Source: UBA1738 sp045580145 (GTDB lineage: Bacteria > Bacillota > Clostridia > UBA1381). From it: a stretch of 64,000 nt of DNA. Where the stretch lies: positions 1 to 64,000 of the forward strand of contig JAZNNI010000093.1 in NCBI GenBank assembly GCA_045580145.1. The letters are read 5' to 3'. The translations under genes and the position numbers were made by a program. This document shows, piece after piece, positions 24,967 through 33,474 of this stretch (position 1 is the stretch's first letter; each line of letters opens with the position of its first letter). A model generated the notes under the pieces. That model was not told where the DNA came from. It saw only the letters and a program-made list of their open reading frames with translations, and did no database searches.

Positions 24967-26811
24967 TTATTTATTGTCGTTGTCAACCTCTCTGTAATCG
25001 GCTTCATATACATTGTCGCCATTAGGTCCTGCCTGCTGTCCGCCGGCTGCATCATTCGGATTAAAGCCTGCGCCTTGCGGATTTGCCTGCTGATACATCT
25101 TTTCAGAAATCTTATAGAACTTTTGCTGAAGTGCCTCAGATGCATTCTTGATTGCTTCAGAATCTGTACCCTTTAATGCTTCCTTAACCTTTTCGATTTC
25201 AGCTTCAACTTCCTGTTTATCCTGAGCATCAATCTTATCGCCGATTTCACCTAAAGTCTTTTCACACTGGTAAACCATACTCTCAGCATTATTTCTTGTT
25301 TCAACTTCTTCTTTTCTCTTCTTGTCTTCTTCTGCGTACTTCTCAGCTTCCTTAACAGCCTTTTCAATGTCTTCCTCTGAAAGATTTGAAGATGCAGTAA
25401 TTGTAATCTTCTGCTCGTTGCCTGTACCCATATCCTTTGCAGAAACCTTAACGATACCATTTGCGTCAATATCAAATGAGACTTCAATCTGCGGTACACC
25501 TCTTGGTGCCGGTGCAATACCTGTTAAACTAAAGCGTCCGAGAGTTTTATTGTACTGTGCCATATCTCTTTCGCCCTGCAGAACGTGTACTTCAACAGAT
25601 GTCTGACCGTCTGCCGCAGTTGAGAAAATCTGTGATTTCTTAGTAGGGATAGTTGTATTTCTTTCGATAAGTCTTGTGAACACACCACCCATTGTTTCGA
25701 TACCAAGTGACAATGGAGTAACATCTAAAAGAAGAAGATCCTTAACATCGCCTGCCAAAACACCTGCCTGAACAGCAGCACCCATAGCAACGCACTCGTC
25801 AGGGTTAATTCCCTTTGTAGGCTCCTGACCCATCTCATTCTTAACAGCTTCCTGAACAGCAGGGATTCTTGAAGAACCACCAACTAAAAGTACCTTATCT
25901 ACATCACCCTTAGAAAGTCCTGCGTCGTTCATTGCATTTCTTATGCAGGTAAGTGTTTTTTCTACCAAATCAGCTGTAAGCTCATCAAACTTAGCCTTTG
26001 TAAGAGTAATGTCAAGGTGCTTAGGACCTGTTGCATCAGCTGTGATAAATGGAAGATTTACATTTGATGTTGTCATTCCTGAAAGTTCAATCTTTGACTT
26101 TTCTGCAGCTTCTTTAAGTCTCTGCATAGCCATCTTGTCGCTTGTTAAATCAACGCCTGTTTCCTTTTTGAACTCTGATACTAAGTAATCAATAATTCTC
26201 TGGTCAAAGTCGTCACCGCCGAGACGTGTGTCACCGTTTGTTGAAAGAACTTCAAAAACACCGTCACCAATTTCAAGAATAGATACGTCGAATGTACCAC
26301 CGCCCAAGACATATACCATAACCTTTTGGTCTGTGTCATTCATTCCATATGCAAGAGCTGCTGCTGTCGGCTCGTTGATAATTCGGAGTACCTCAAGACC
26401 TGCAATCTTGCCGGCGTCCTTTGTTGCCTGACGCTGTGAGTCACTAAAATATGCAGGAACTGTGATAACAGCCTGTGTTACAGTTTCGCCTAAATAACTT
26501 TCTGCATCCTGCTTAAGCTTAGTCAAAATCATTGCAGAAATTTCTTGCGGTGTGTATGCCTTGTCATCAATCTTCACAGTATATCCCGTACCCATTTCTC
26601 TCTTGATTGACATAATTGTTCTGTCAGCATTTGTAACTGCCTGTCTTTTTGCTACCTGTCCTACAATTCTTTCGCCGTCTTTCTGGAAAGCAACTACTGA
26701 CGGGGTTGTTCTTGCACCCTCAGAGTTTGCAATAACCGTCGGGTTTCCTCCCTCTATAACTGCTACACATGAGTTTGTAGTTCCTAAGTCAATACCTATA
26801 ATTTTTGCCAT
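24967..26811 (-). CDS. dnaK: Chaperone DnaK (Hsp70)
   Basis: The main Hsp70. ATPase domain about 1-360 with GIDLGTTNSCVAV, VPAYFSDSQRQATKDAG and the phosphate motif VYVLGGGTFDVSILEIG, where the family usually reads DLGGGTFD; then substrate domain and helical lid ending in a short charged tail. Length 614 is typical. The change D to V before LGGGTFDVS in the segment QKVMVYVLGG is noticeable, as this aspartate normally helps position the nucleotide-site water. Ribosome site GGAGGAAT. Transcribed from the hrcA promoter under CIRCE control, with room for extra signals in the 30-base gap. Confidence 0.96.
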   Translation of the reverse strand: MAKIIGIDLGTTNSCVAVIEGGNPTVIANSEGARTTPSVVAFQKDGERIVGQVAKRQAVTNADRTIMSIKREMGTGYTVKIDDKAYTPQEISAMILTKLKQDAESYLGETVTQAVITVPAYFSDSQRQATKDAGKIAGLEVLRIINEPTAAALAYGMNDTDQKVMVYVLGGGTFDVSILEIGDGVFEVLSTNGDTRLGGDDFDQRIIDYLVSEFKKETGVDLTSDKMAMQRLKEAAEKSKIELSGMTTSNVNLPFITADATGPKHLDITLTKAKFDELTADLVEKTLTCIRNAMNDAGLSKGDVDKVLLVGGSSRIPAVQEAVKNEMGQEPTKGINPDECVAMGAAVQAGVLAGDVKDLLLLDVTPLSLGIETMGGVFTRLIERNTTIPTKKSQIFSTAADGQTSVEVHVLQGERDMAQYNKTLGRFSLTGIAPAPRGVPQIEVSFDIDANGIVKVSAKDMGTGNEQKITITASSNLSEEDIEKAVKEAEKYAEEDKKRKEEVETRNNAESMVYQCEKTLGEIGDKIDAQDKQEVEAEIEKVKEALKGTDSEAIKNASEALQQKFYKISEKMYQQANPQGAGFNPNDAAGGQQAGPNGDNVYEADYREVDNDNK

Positions 26812-26841
26812 TTTTTTATTCCTCCATTTAATTATATACTT

Positions 26842-27369
26842 TTAATTTGCTACCTTAACCATTGAATATCTAACAACTCGTTCATCATTAAAAATGTACC
26901 CCTTCATAAACTCCTCTACAACGGTATTCTCCGTCACAGCCTCGTCATCAATATGCATAACTGCATTATGAAGGTTTGGGTCAAATTCCTCTCCAAGTGC
27001 CTTGATTTCTGTAACCTTTAACTTGGTAAGTGAATCAACCATCTGTTTTTTTACCATTTCGACGCCTGCTTTTAAGCTCACTGCATCCTCAGATGTAACT
27101 TCAACAGCCAAAGCTCTGTCGAGGTTATCCAAAACAGGCAGAAGCTCTGCTACTGCATCTATAACAGCATCTGCATATCTTGCATCCTTTTCCTTCTGAG
27201 TTCTTTTCTTATAATTATCAAACTCCGCATACAGACGCAGGTATTTGTCCTCACTGTCCTTTAGCTTTTCTAAAAGCTCTGCTTTTTCATCTACAGGTTC
27301 TTTTTCCGCTTCGGCAGTTTCTTCAACCTCAGCAGTTTCCTCTACAATATTTTCCTCTTCCTTTGCCAA
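26842..27369 (-). CDS. grpE: Nucleotide exchange factor GrpE
   Basis: GrpE releases ADP from DnaK. The 175-residue protein has an acidic disordered start (glutamate-rich, about 1-35), a long helix with YAEFDNYKKRTQKEK, and the beta domain with NLHNAVMHIDDE and VVEEFMKGYIFNDERVVRYSMVKV. The start codon is TTG at 27369, two bases after the hrcA stop, with GAGGG just upstream. Weak start and close spacing suggest coupling to hrcA. Confidence 0.94.
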   Translation of the reverse strand: MAKEEENIVEETAEVEETAEAEKEPVDEKAELLEKLKDSEDKYLRLYAEFDNYKKRTQKEKDARYADAVIDAVAELLPVLDNLDRALAVEVTSEDAVSLKAGVEMVKKQMVDSLTKLKVTEIKALGEEFDPNLHNAVMHIDDEAVTENTVVEEFMKGYIFNDERVVRYSMVKVAN

Positions 27370-27371
27370 AT

Positions 27372-28421
27372 CTATCCCTCGCTTTCTGTGTTATATAGCT
27401 GGTCTAAAATTTTATCGACGTGATTGGAAATACAGTCAAGACTGGCAATAACCTTAGCATAATTCATACGTTTAGGCCCAATTACGCCAATTCTTCCTAC
27501 GACCTTGTCTCCCATCGAATAATTTACCGTCACAAGACTCGAATTTGAAAGCTCTTCAAATTCATTTTCTGCACCGATTTTAATATCAACTCCATCCTTA
27601 ACCCCGCCTATTAATTTAACCAGATTTTCCTTATTTTCAAGGAAAGTAAGCATTTCCCGTGCCTTTCCTACATCGGAAAATTCAGGATAAGACAGGATTG
27701 ATTTTGCATTGTTGACATAAACTTCAGTCTCATCAAGTGCATCAATCGCCTCATAAACAAAATTTAATATATTAATAAGCACCTTTGGTGCAATATCAAC
27801 TACTTCATTAATTTCATCACCGATAGATTTTATTCTCTCAAGTGTAAGCTCATCAGCAGTAAGCCCTGAAATGCGACTATTCAAAATCTCAGTAAGCTTC
27901 CCTGCAATATCGTCATTTATTTCTATCGCTACTGTCTGGTTTTTAATTATTCCCGTACCGGTTATAATCACAACCATCACGTTTCCAAACCCCAAATTCA
28001 CAAGCTCTATTTTCTTAATCCTCGAACTGTTCAGCTTTGGAGATGTAACAACAGTTGTATATTCAGTTAAAGTTGATGCAATAAGGCTTGCTTTCTTTAT
28101 TATCATTTCAAGCTGGCTCACACGCTCTGTCATAATCTGCTGAAGTTTCTCTATTGCCTCAACACTCATTTGATACCGTCGCATAAGAGAATTTACGTAA
28201 AAACGATACCCTATATCAGACGGAACTCTTCCCGCAGAGGTGTGCGGTTGGATTAAAAATCCCATTTCCTCAAGGTCTGCCATTTCATTACGGATTGTAG
28301 CACTTGAAAGACCAAGCTCATTCTTCTTTGAAATAGCGCGAGAGCCGACCGGCTCAGCCGTTCCGATATATTCGTCGATTATCGCCTGCAGAATTTTTTG
28401 TTTTCTGTCACTAAGCTCCAA
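27372..28421 (-). CDS. hrcA: Heat-inducible transcription repressor HrcA
   Basis: HrcA binds CIRCE elements and represses class I heat-shock genes; GroEL keeps it active. N-terminal winged helix (about 1-75) includes GSRAISKKNELGLSSATIRNEMADLEEMGFL and HTSAGRVPSDIGYRFYV, all hallmarks. The GAF-like dimer domain fills the rest. Start is TTG at 28421 behind AAGGAGGGAG. A CIRCE copy at 28446-28480 lies directly upstream, so the gene is autoregulated. Length 349 is normal. Confidence 0.97.
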   Translation of the reverse strand: MELSDRKQKILQAIIDEYIGTAEPVGSRAISKKNELGLSSATIRNEMADLEEMGFLIQPHTSAGRVPSDIGYRFYVNSLMRRYQMSVEAIEKLQQIMTERVSQLEMIIKKASLIASTLTEYTTVVTSPKLNSSRIKKIELVNLGFGNVMVVIITGTGIIKNQTVAIEINDDIAGKLTEILNSRISGLTADELTLERIKSIGDEINEVVDIAPKVLINILNFVYEAIDALDETEVYVNNAKSILSYPEFSDVGKAREMLTFLENKENLVKLIGGVKDGVDIKIGAENEFEELSNSSLVTVNYSMGDKVVGRIGVIGPKRMNYAKVIASLDCISNHVDKILDQLYNTESEG

Positions 28422-28445
28422 GACTCTCCCTCCTTATTTTAAAAT

Positions 28446-28480
28446 ACTGTTAGCACTCACTTTGGTCGAGTGCTAACAGT
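28446..28480. promoter_or_regulatory. CIRCE operator
   Basis: TTAGCACTC (28450-28458), nine bases, GAGTGCTAA (28468-28476): an exact CIRCE inverted repeat, here extended by ACTG/CAGT to 13-bp arms. It lies between the -10 box and the hrcA start. Confidence 0.98.
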
Positions 28481-28484
28481 ATAA

Positions 28485-28513
28485 ATAATACCTCTATTCC
28501 TTGTATTTGTCAA
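28485..28513 (-). promoter_or_regulatory. Promoter of the hrcA-grpE-dnaK-dnaJ operon
   Basis: TTGACA (28513-28508), 17 bases, TATTAT (28490-28485), immediately upstream of CIRCE. Confidence 0.88.
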
Positions 28514-28547
28514 GTGTTTTTGCTGTTTTTTTTAATAATTTTTTCAA

Positions 28548-29654
28548 TTATAATATGAATTCGCACATTATTTGATTGGAAACGCTGATTGCATCATCTG
28601 AAAGGCTGTAATATCCGTTTTCTTCCTTTATCATTCCCAATTTTATGAATTTTGATAATGGTTTTTCAAATACTTTTTTTAAATCTTTTTGGAATTTTTC
28701 AAAAAATTCCTTCTCCGATATTCCTTTATCCATTCTGAGTCCCAAAAACACAAATTCAGACATTTTATCATTTAAGGACAATTCTTCTTTCTCTCCGTTA
28801 GAATAGTCTCCCTTTATATATGATGAAAAATTATCAGTATTTGAAAATCTGATACCATCAACGTATGAATGTGCAGAGAGTCCAACGCCAATATACTCAT
28901 CACATTTCCAATATTTCATATTATGACGGGACTCAAACCCTTTCTTTGCAAAGTTTGATATTTCATATCGGTTATATCCGTTCTTTTCCATCTCGCAAAC
29001 GGCAGTTTTATAAATTTCACGTTCGGTATCCTCATCAGGCAACAGTAGTAAGCCTTTTTTATATTCCTCCAAAAGAGGAGTATTTTCTTCTAAAATAAGG
29101 CTGTAACACGAAATATGCGTAGGCCCAAGAGAAAATGCCCTATTTAAGTTTTCTTTAAAGCTTTCTATGGTCTGGTCCGGAATCGCACACATAAGGTCTA
29201 TGCTTATATTTTCAAACCCATATTCCTTTGCCAGCCTCACTGTTTGCTCAGCATCAATTCCTGTATGAACTCTTCCTAATTTTAAAAGCTCAGCATCATT
29301 AAAAGATTGCACACCTACTGAAAGGCGGTTTACTCCGTTTTTTCTCAGTACTTCAAGCTTTTTGCCGTCAAGAGTTTTCGGGTTTGCCTCAACAGTAAAT
29401 TCACATCCAGCTGCAAGCACAAAATTTGAATTGATTTTTTGTAAAAGCTTTTCAAGGCTTTGCGCATCAAGACTTGTCGGTGTTCCGCCGCCGACAAAGA
29501 CAGTATCGCATACCTGTCCTTTATATTTCTCCATTTCAAGAAAAAGTGCATCAAGATACTTCCCTTTATCCTCGCAGCTTGCAGAAAACGAATTAAAATC
29601 ACAATATTTACATTTTTTCAGACAAAACGGGATATGAACATAAAGTCCTCTCAT
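28548..29654 (-). CDS. hemW: HemW-like radical SAM protein
   Basis: HemW is a radical SAM heme chaperone related to coproporphyrinogen dehydrogenase HemN. Cluster cysteines are C11, C15 and C18 in CLKKCKYCDF; VFVGGGTPT and GVQSFND are the SAM-binding segments. It was often annotated as HemN, but the single-cysteine spacing after the motif and the location between a heat-shock operon and housekeeping genes fit HemW. I use the ATG at 29654 (MRGLYVHIPFC) with GGAGAAG upstream; an ATG four codons earlier has no such site. Length from there is 368. Confidence 0.9.
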   Translation of the reverse strand: MRGLYVHIPFCLKKCKYCDFNSFSASCEDKGKYLDALFLEMEKYKGQVCDTVFVGGGTPTSLDAQSLEKLLQKINSNFVLAAGCEFTVEANPKTLDGKKLEVLRKNGVNRLSVGVQSFNDAELLKLGRVHTGIDAEQTVRLAKEYGFENISIDLMCAIPDQTIESFKENLNRAFSLGPTHISCYSLILEENTPLLEEYKKGLLLLPDEDTEREIYKTAVCEMEKNGYNRYEISNFAKKGFESRHNMKYWKCDEYIGVGLSAHSYVDGIRFSNTDNFSSYIKGDYSNGEKEELSLNDKMSEFVFLGLRMDKGISEKEFFEKFQKDLKKVFEKPLSKFIKLGMIKEENGYYSLSDDAISVSNQIMCEFIL

Positions 29655-29678
29655 AATCTTCTCCATTCTTGCAAAACA

Positions 29679-29701
29679 AAAGGACGGAAGCTCCGTCCTT
29701 T
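29679..29701 (-). terminator. Terminator before hemW
   Basis: Stem AAAGGACGGA/TCCGTCCTTT, 3-base loop, T-rich tail on the minus strand; ends the CD1247-like gene. Confidence 0.85.
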
Positions 29702-29708
29702 TTAGGTA

Positions 29709-30164
29709 TTATTCATCGTGGCAGCCGCAATCACAATCACAGTCGCCATCGCAGTCACACTCGAACTCAAGCTCGATTTCCTGATTGCAGTTCGGGCAGA
29801 TAATACCCTTATCCTCATCAAGAGCATCAAAGTCAATCATAACGTCCTCGTGGCAGTTTGGACATTCTATTTCAAAAAAGTCCATATCATCTTCATAATC
29901 ATCGTCGTCGAAATCGAAGTCATCTTCATCATCTTCATCATCGCCATATGCGATTTCTTCAATATCTGCCAAATCGCTATCGATTTCGTCAACCTTTTCT
30001 TCAAGCTCATCGTGTGCATCAATGACATCGTCGAGAGCATCTGCAATATCTTTTAAAACATCAATTACGTTCACCAGGAGCTTTCCCTCAGGCTTACTCT
30101 CATCAATAGAAAGTCCGTCGCAAAGACCCTTTAGGTACGAAACCTTAGAAACCAAATTCTCCAT
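29709..30164 (-). CDS. CD1247-like acidic zinc-ribbon protein
   Basis: A 151-residue protein of unknown function. The N-terminal part (about 1-65, MENLVSKVSYLKGLCDGL...EGKLLVNVIDVL) matches a conserved clostridial domain named after C. difficile CD1247. It is followed by an aspartate-rich stretch (about 70-95) and a zinc ribbon of two knuckles, CPNCHED and CPNCNQE (about 100-125), ending in a cysteine/aspartate tail (ECDCDGDCDCDCGCHDE). The extreme acidity suggests metal or basic-partner binding. Flanked by efp upstream and hemW downstream, each with its own terminator. Confidence 0.8.
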   Translation of the reverse strand: MENLVSKVSYLKGLCDGLSIDESKPEGKLLVNVIDVLKDIADALDDVIDAHDELEEKVDEIDSDLADIEEIAYGDDEDDEDDFDFDDDDYEDDMDFFEIECPNCHEDVMIDFDALDEDKGIICPNCNQEIELEFECDCDGDCDCDCGCHDE

Positions 30165-30271
30165 ATTCGCGTTCCTTTCAATATCAATTTAATCAATTTA
30201 TAAGGTCGAAAGAAAATTGCTTAGATTACCATTTTGATGTTTGATGCTGTACTTAGGTACCGCCTCAAATA

Positions 30272-30295
30272 AAAATCGTCGATATAAGCGATTTT
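30272..30295 (-). terminator. Terminator after efp
   Basis: Stem AAAATCG/CGATTTT with a 10-base loop, T-run on the minus strand. Confidence 0.75.
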
Positions 30296-30303
30296 ATTCA
30301 AAC

Positions 30304-30861
30304 TTATACTCTTTCCATATATTCGCCTGTTCTTGTATCAATTCTGATAATATCTGTATCGTTTACAAAAAGCGGAACCTGAATAACTGCGCCTGTTTCA
30401 AGTGTCGCAGGCTTTGTAGCACCTGTTGCAGTATTTCCTGCAAAGCCAGGCTCAGTTTCTGTAATTGCAAGCTCAACAAATGTAGGCGGTTCAATACCAA
30501 ATACATTTCCCTTATATGAAAGAATCATACATACCATATTTTCCTTAACAAACTTAAGCGCATCGCCAATCTGGTCCTTGCTGATAGGAAGCATATCAAA
30601 TGTTTCCTGATCCATAAAGTAATAAAGGTCACCGTCATTGTATGAATATTCCATATTCTTCTTTTCGATATGTGCTTCTTCTACCTTTTCAGTAGGTCTG
30701 AAAGTCTTTTCAACAACACCGCCGGTAATTACGTTCTTAAGCTTTGTTCTTACAAAAGCTGCACCTTTACCCGGCTTTACGTGCTGGAATTCAACTACCT
30801 GATAAACGTTACCTTCAAATTCAAAGGTTCTTCCGTTTCTAAAATCTCCTGCTGTAATCAT
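30304..30861 (-). CDS. efp: Elongation factor P
   Basis: EF-P enters stalled ribosomes to help form bonds between prolines. It has three beta-barrel domains in 185 residues; the loop tip that reaches the peptidyl site is K32 in VKPGKGAAF, and the C-terminal signature VDTRTGEYMERV-like end is present. Ribosome site GGAGGAAAT. It has its own promoter (30901-30929) in the gap after pepP and its own terminator. No EpmA or YmfI-type modification gene is seen nearby. Confidence 0.97.
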   Translation of the reverse strand: MITAGDFRNGRTFEFEGNVYQVVEFQHVKPGKGAAFVRTKLKNVITGGVVEKTFRPTEKVEEAHIEKKNMEYSYNDGDLYYFMDQETFDMLPISKDQIGDALKFVKENMVCMILSYKGNVFGIEPPTFVELAITETEPGFAGNTATGATKPATLETGAVIQVPLFVNDTDIIRIDTRTGEYMERV

Positions 30862-30900
30862 AATTTATTTCCTCCATTGTTAAATATCTCTACATAATAC

Positions 30901-30929
30901 ATTGTAATATATTTTGTATAAAATTTCAA
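30901..30929 (-). promoter_or_regulatory. Promoter of efp
   Basis: TTGAAA (30929-30924), 17 bases, TACAAT (30906-30901) on the minus strand. Confidence 0.7.
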
Positions 30930-30937
30930 GTCTTTTT

Positions 30938-31975
30938 TCAAATAATAGTCAAATCTTTACAAGATTTGGTAATATTATCAACATTTTCACCAATGACAAT
31001 GACATCTTCAATACGCACACCGCCAAAGCCCTCTATATAAATTCCGGGTTCAACTGTAATAACATTTCCCTTTTCGAGAATTTCATCACTTTTCGGTGCA
31101 AACACAGGACGTTCGTGAATTTCAATTCCCACGCTGTGTCCAAGGCTATGTCCGAAATTTTTTCCAAATCCGGCATCTATGATAATATCACGTGCCGCTT
31201 TGTCTATGTCAGAACATTTCTTCCCAAGCCCTGCTGCATCTATTGCCGCTTTTTGAGCCTTTAAAACAACCTCATATATCTCACGTTGTCTTTCGGAGCA
31301 TTTTCCCATCACAACAGTTCTTGTCATATCCGAGCAATACCCGTCTAACCGACAGCCAAAATCCATAGTCACAAAATCACCAATTCCGATAACCTTATCG
31401 GTTGCCACTCCGTGCGGCATAGATGACCTGAGTCCGCTTGCCACGATTGTTTCAAACGAGGTTCCCGATGCTCCGTTTTTCCGCATATAAAACTCAAGCA
31501 TAAGTGCAACCTCGCGTTCTGTCATTCCGGCACGAATATTTCCCAGAACATATGAATATGCACTATCTGCCAGTTCTTCTGCTGCCGAAATTTTTTGAAT
31601 TTCAAGGCTGTCCTTTATCTTCCTAAGTCCTGAAATCTTATCCTGCATAGGAACAAGCTTTTTTCCGAATTTCTGATATTTTGCAAAATCAGCTATCGTT
31701 ACATTTTTTTCTTCAAAGCCAAAAATCTCAACTTCGGGAAGGTCAGCTATTTTTTCAACGCCCTCCGTTATATCTCGTATCTCGAAGTCCTTTGCCTCAC
31801 ACCTTGCCTGAACAGTATAGCGTGAATCTGTAACTAAGATTTGTCTTTTCTTCGTAATAAAAACGATTGCATCCTCCGACGTAAAGCCGGTATAGTAAAA
31901 TATATTAGGATAACTCGTCAGGATTACACCCTCATTTTCGCCTAAAAGTTCCCTTAACTTATCAATTCTCCCCAT
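30938..31975 (-). CDS. Xaa-Pro aminopeptidase/dipeptidase (M24)
   Basis: A 345-residue proline peptidase of the pita-bread fold. The five metal ligands are visible: two aspartates in MDFGCRLDGYCSDMTRT, histidine in GHSLGHSVGIEIHE, and glutamates in VEPGIY and GGVRIEDV. The N-terminal creatinase-like domain spans about 1-125. It overlaps the aroQ end by 14 bases and precedes efp, a very common order in Firmicutes; a link between proline peptides and EF-P is suggestive only. Confidence 0.93.
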   Translation of the reverse strand: MGRIDKLRELLGENEGVILTSYPNIFYYTGFTSEDAIVFITKKRQILVTDSRYTVQARCEAKDFEIRDITEGVEKIADLPEVEIFGFEEKNVTIADFAKYQKFGKKLVPMQDKISGLRKIKDSLEIQKISAAEELADSAYSYVLGNIRAGMTEREVALMLEFYMRKNGASGTSFETIVASGLRSSMPHGVATDKVIGIGDFVTMDFGCRLDGYCSDMTRTVVMGKCSERQREIYEVVLKAQKAAIDAAGLGKKCSDIDKAARDIIIDAGFGKNFGHSLGHSVGIEIHERPVFAPKSDEILEKGNVITVEPGIYIEGFGGVRIEDVIVIGENVDNITKSCKDLTII

Positions 31976-32396
31976 TTTCTAAGTACTCCAATGCCATATT
32001 GTATCCATCAAAGCCTTTACCGGAAATCATTTTAACACAGGCAGGTGCTGTTACAGATGTTCTTCTGAATTCCTCACGCTTTGAAATATCGGAAATGTGA
32101 ACCTCCACACACGGAGTCGTAACAGATTTAATAGCGTCGTGAATTGCATATGAATAGTGTGCGTATGCGCCGGGATTCATCACGATTCCGTCAAAATTCC
32201 CCAAAGTTTTTTGTATGGCTGTCACAATCTCGCCTTCAAAATTACTTTGGAAAAACTCCACTTCTACCCCTAATTTTTGCGCAAAGTCATAAATGAACTT
32301 ACACAAGTCATCATAACTCTGGCTTCCGTACACCGATGGTTCTCTTATCCCAAGCATATTCAAATTAGGACCATTTATAATCAAGTATTTTTTCAT
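31962..32396 (-). CDS. aroQ: 3-dehydroquinate dehydratase, type II
   Basis: The third step of the shikimate pathway. The 144-residue small dodecameric type is identified by INGPNLNMLGIREPSVYG, with tyrosine base in the lid loop, by NPGAYAHYSYAIHDA, and by VEVHISDISKREEFRRTS. Ribosome site AAGGAAG. It lies between ispG and pepP in a run of housekeeping genes; other shikimate genes are not in the window. Confidence 0.96.
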   Translation of the reverse strand: MKKYLIINGPNLNMLGIREPSVYGSQSYDDLCKFIYDFAQKLGVEVEFFQSNFEGEIVTAIQKTLGNFDGIVMNPGAYAHYSYAIHDAIKSVTTPCVEVHISDISKREEFRRTSVTAPACVKMISGKGFDGYNMALEYLENGEN

Positions 32397-32411
32397 AAAA
32401 TCTTCCTTATC

Positions 32412-33449
32412 TTAAAGTTTTTCAATTTCTTCCATTAATGCCGAAATTATGTCTTCCTCTTTTACCTTTTTTATAATTTCGCCCTTTTTGAAAATCAACC
32501 CTTCGCCAATTCCGCCGGCAACACCAATGTCTGCCTCACGAGCCTCGCCCGGCCCATTCACCGCACAGCCCATAACTGCAACCTTGATATTTTTATCAAC
32601 ACGTTTAAGCCTTTCCTCCATTTCCTCGGCAATCGGAATCATATTAATCTTTGTTCTTCCGCAGGTCGGGCAGGAAATAAGCTCTGCACCTTGTTTCCTT
32701 AGTCCTAAAACCTTTAAAATTTCCTTTGCGGCATAAATTTCTTCGACAGGGTCAGCAGTTAGTGAGACACGCATTGTATTTCCTATACCCTCTGACAAAA
32801 GACTACCTATACCTACGCTAGACTTCACCATTCCTGCATTTTGTGTCCCCGCTTCTGTTACTCCAATATGAAGTGGAATATCATTAAGCTCATTAAATTT
32901 GCGATAAGCTTTGAGCATAGTCGGGACATCTGAAACCTTTATCGAAACCAATACATCAAAGAAGTTTAAGTCATCTAAAATTTCAACGTGGCGAAGCGCA
33001 CTTTCAACAAGTGCCTCCGCAGTAGGTTTTTTGTATTTTTCCAATATATCTTTCTCGAGCGAGCCACCGTTTACGCCTATTCTTATAGGAATACCTTTCT
33101 CACGGCACGCATCTGCCACCTGTTTAACTCTCGCCTTATCACCGATATTTCCGGGATTAATTCTTACCTTATCAACGCCATTTTTGATGCATTCAAGTGC
33201 CAAGCGATAGTCGAAATGAATGTCGCTTACAAGCGGAATATTAATTCTTTTTTTTATTTCTCCGACAGCTCTCGCCGCATCCATATCAAGCACTGCAACC
33301 CTTATTATTTCACATCCGGCAGTTTCAAGACGCTTTATCTGGCTGACGGTTTTTTCGACATCACGAGTATCTGTATTTGTCATTGACTGGATTGAAACAG
33401 GGTTTTCTCCGCCTATTTTCACTCCGCCGACATTTATTGTTTTTTTCAT
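32412..33449 (-). CDS. ispG: 4-hydroxy-3-methylbut-2-enyl diphosphate synthase (MEP pathway)
   Basis: IspG reduces MEcPP to HMBPP with a [4Fe-4S] cluster. The 345-residue protein is of the short bacterial type. The N-terminal TIM barrel has PVSIQSMTNTDTRD, and the C-terminal cluster site is SCPTCGRTKIN plus MGCAVNGPGEAREADIGVAGG, providing three cysteines and the glutamate ligand. Ribosome site GGGGGAG. With dxr in the same operon it supplies isoprenoids for UppS, also in the operon. Confidence 0.96.
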   Translation of the reverse strand: MKKTINVGGVKIGGENPVSIQSMTNTDTRDVEKTVSQIKRLETAGCEIIRVAVLDMDAARAVGEIKKRINIPLVSDIHFDYRLALECIKNGVDKVRINPGNIGDKARVKQVADACREKGIPIRIGVNGGSLEKDILEKYKKPTAEALVESALRHVEILDDLNFFDVLVSIKVSDVPTMLKAYRKFNELNDIPLHIGVTEAGTQNAGMVKSSVGIGSLLSEGIGNTMRVSLTADPVEEIYAAKEILKVLGLRKQGAELISCPTCGRTKINMIPIAEEMEERLKRVDKNIKVAVMGCAVNGPGEAREADIGVAGGIGEGLIFKKGEIIKKVKEEDIISALMEEIEKL

Positions 33450-33474
33450 ATAGTAACTCCCCCAAAAGGTTTTA

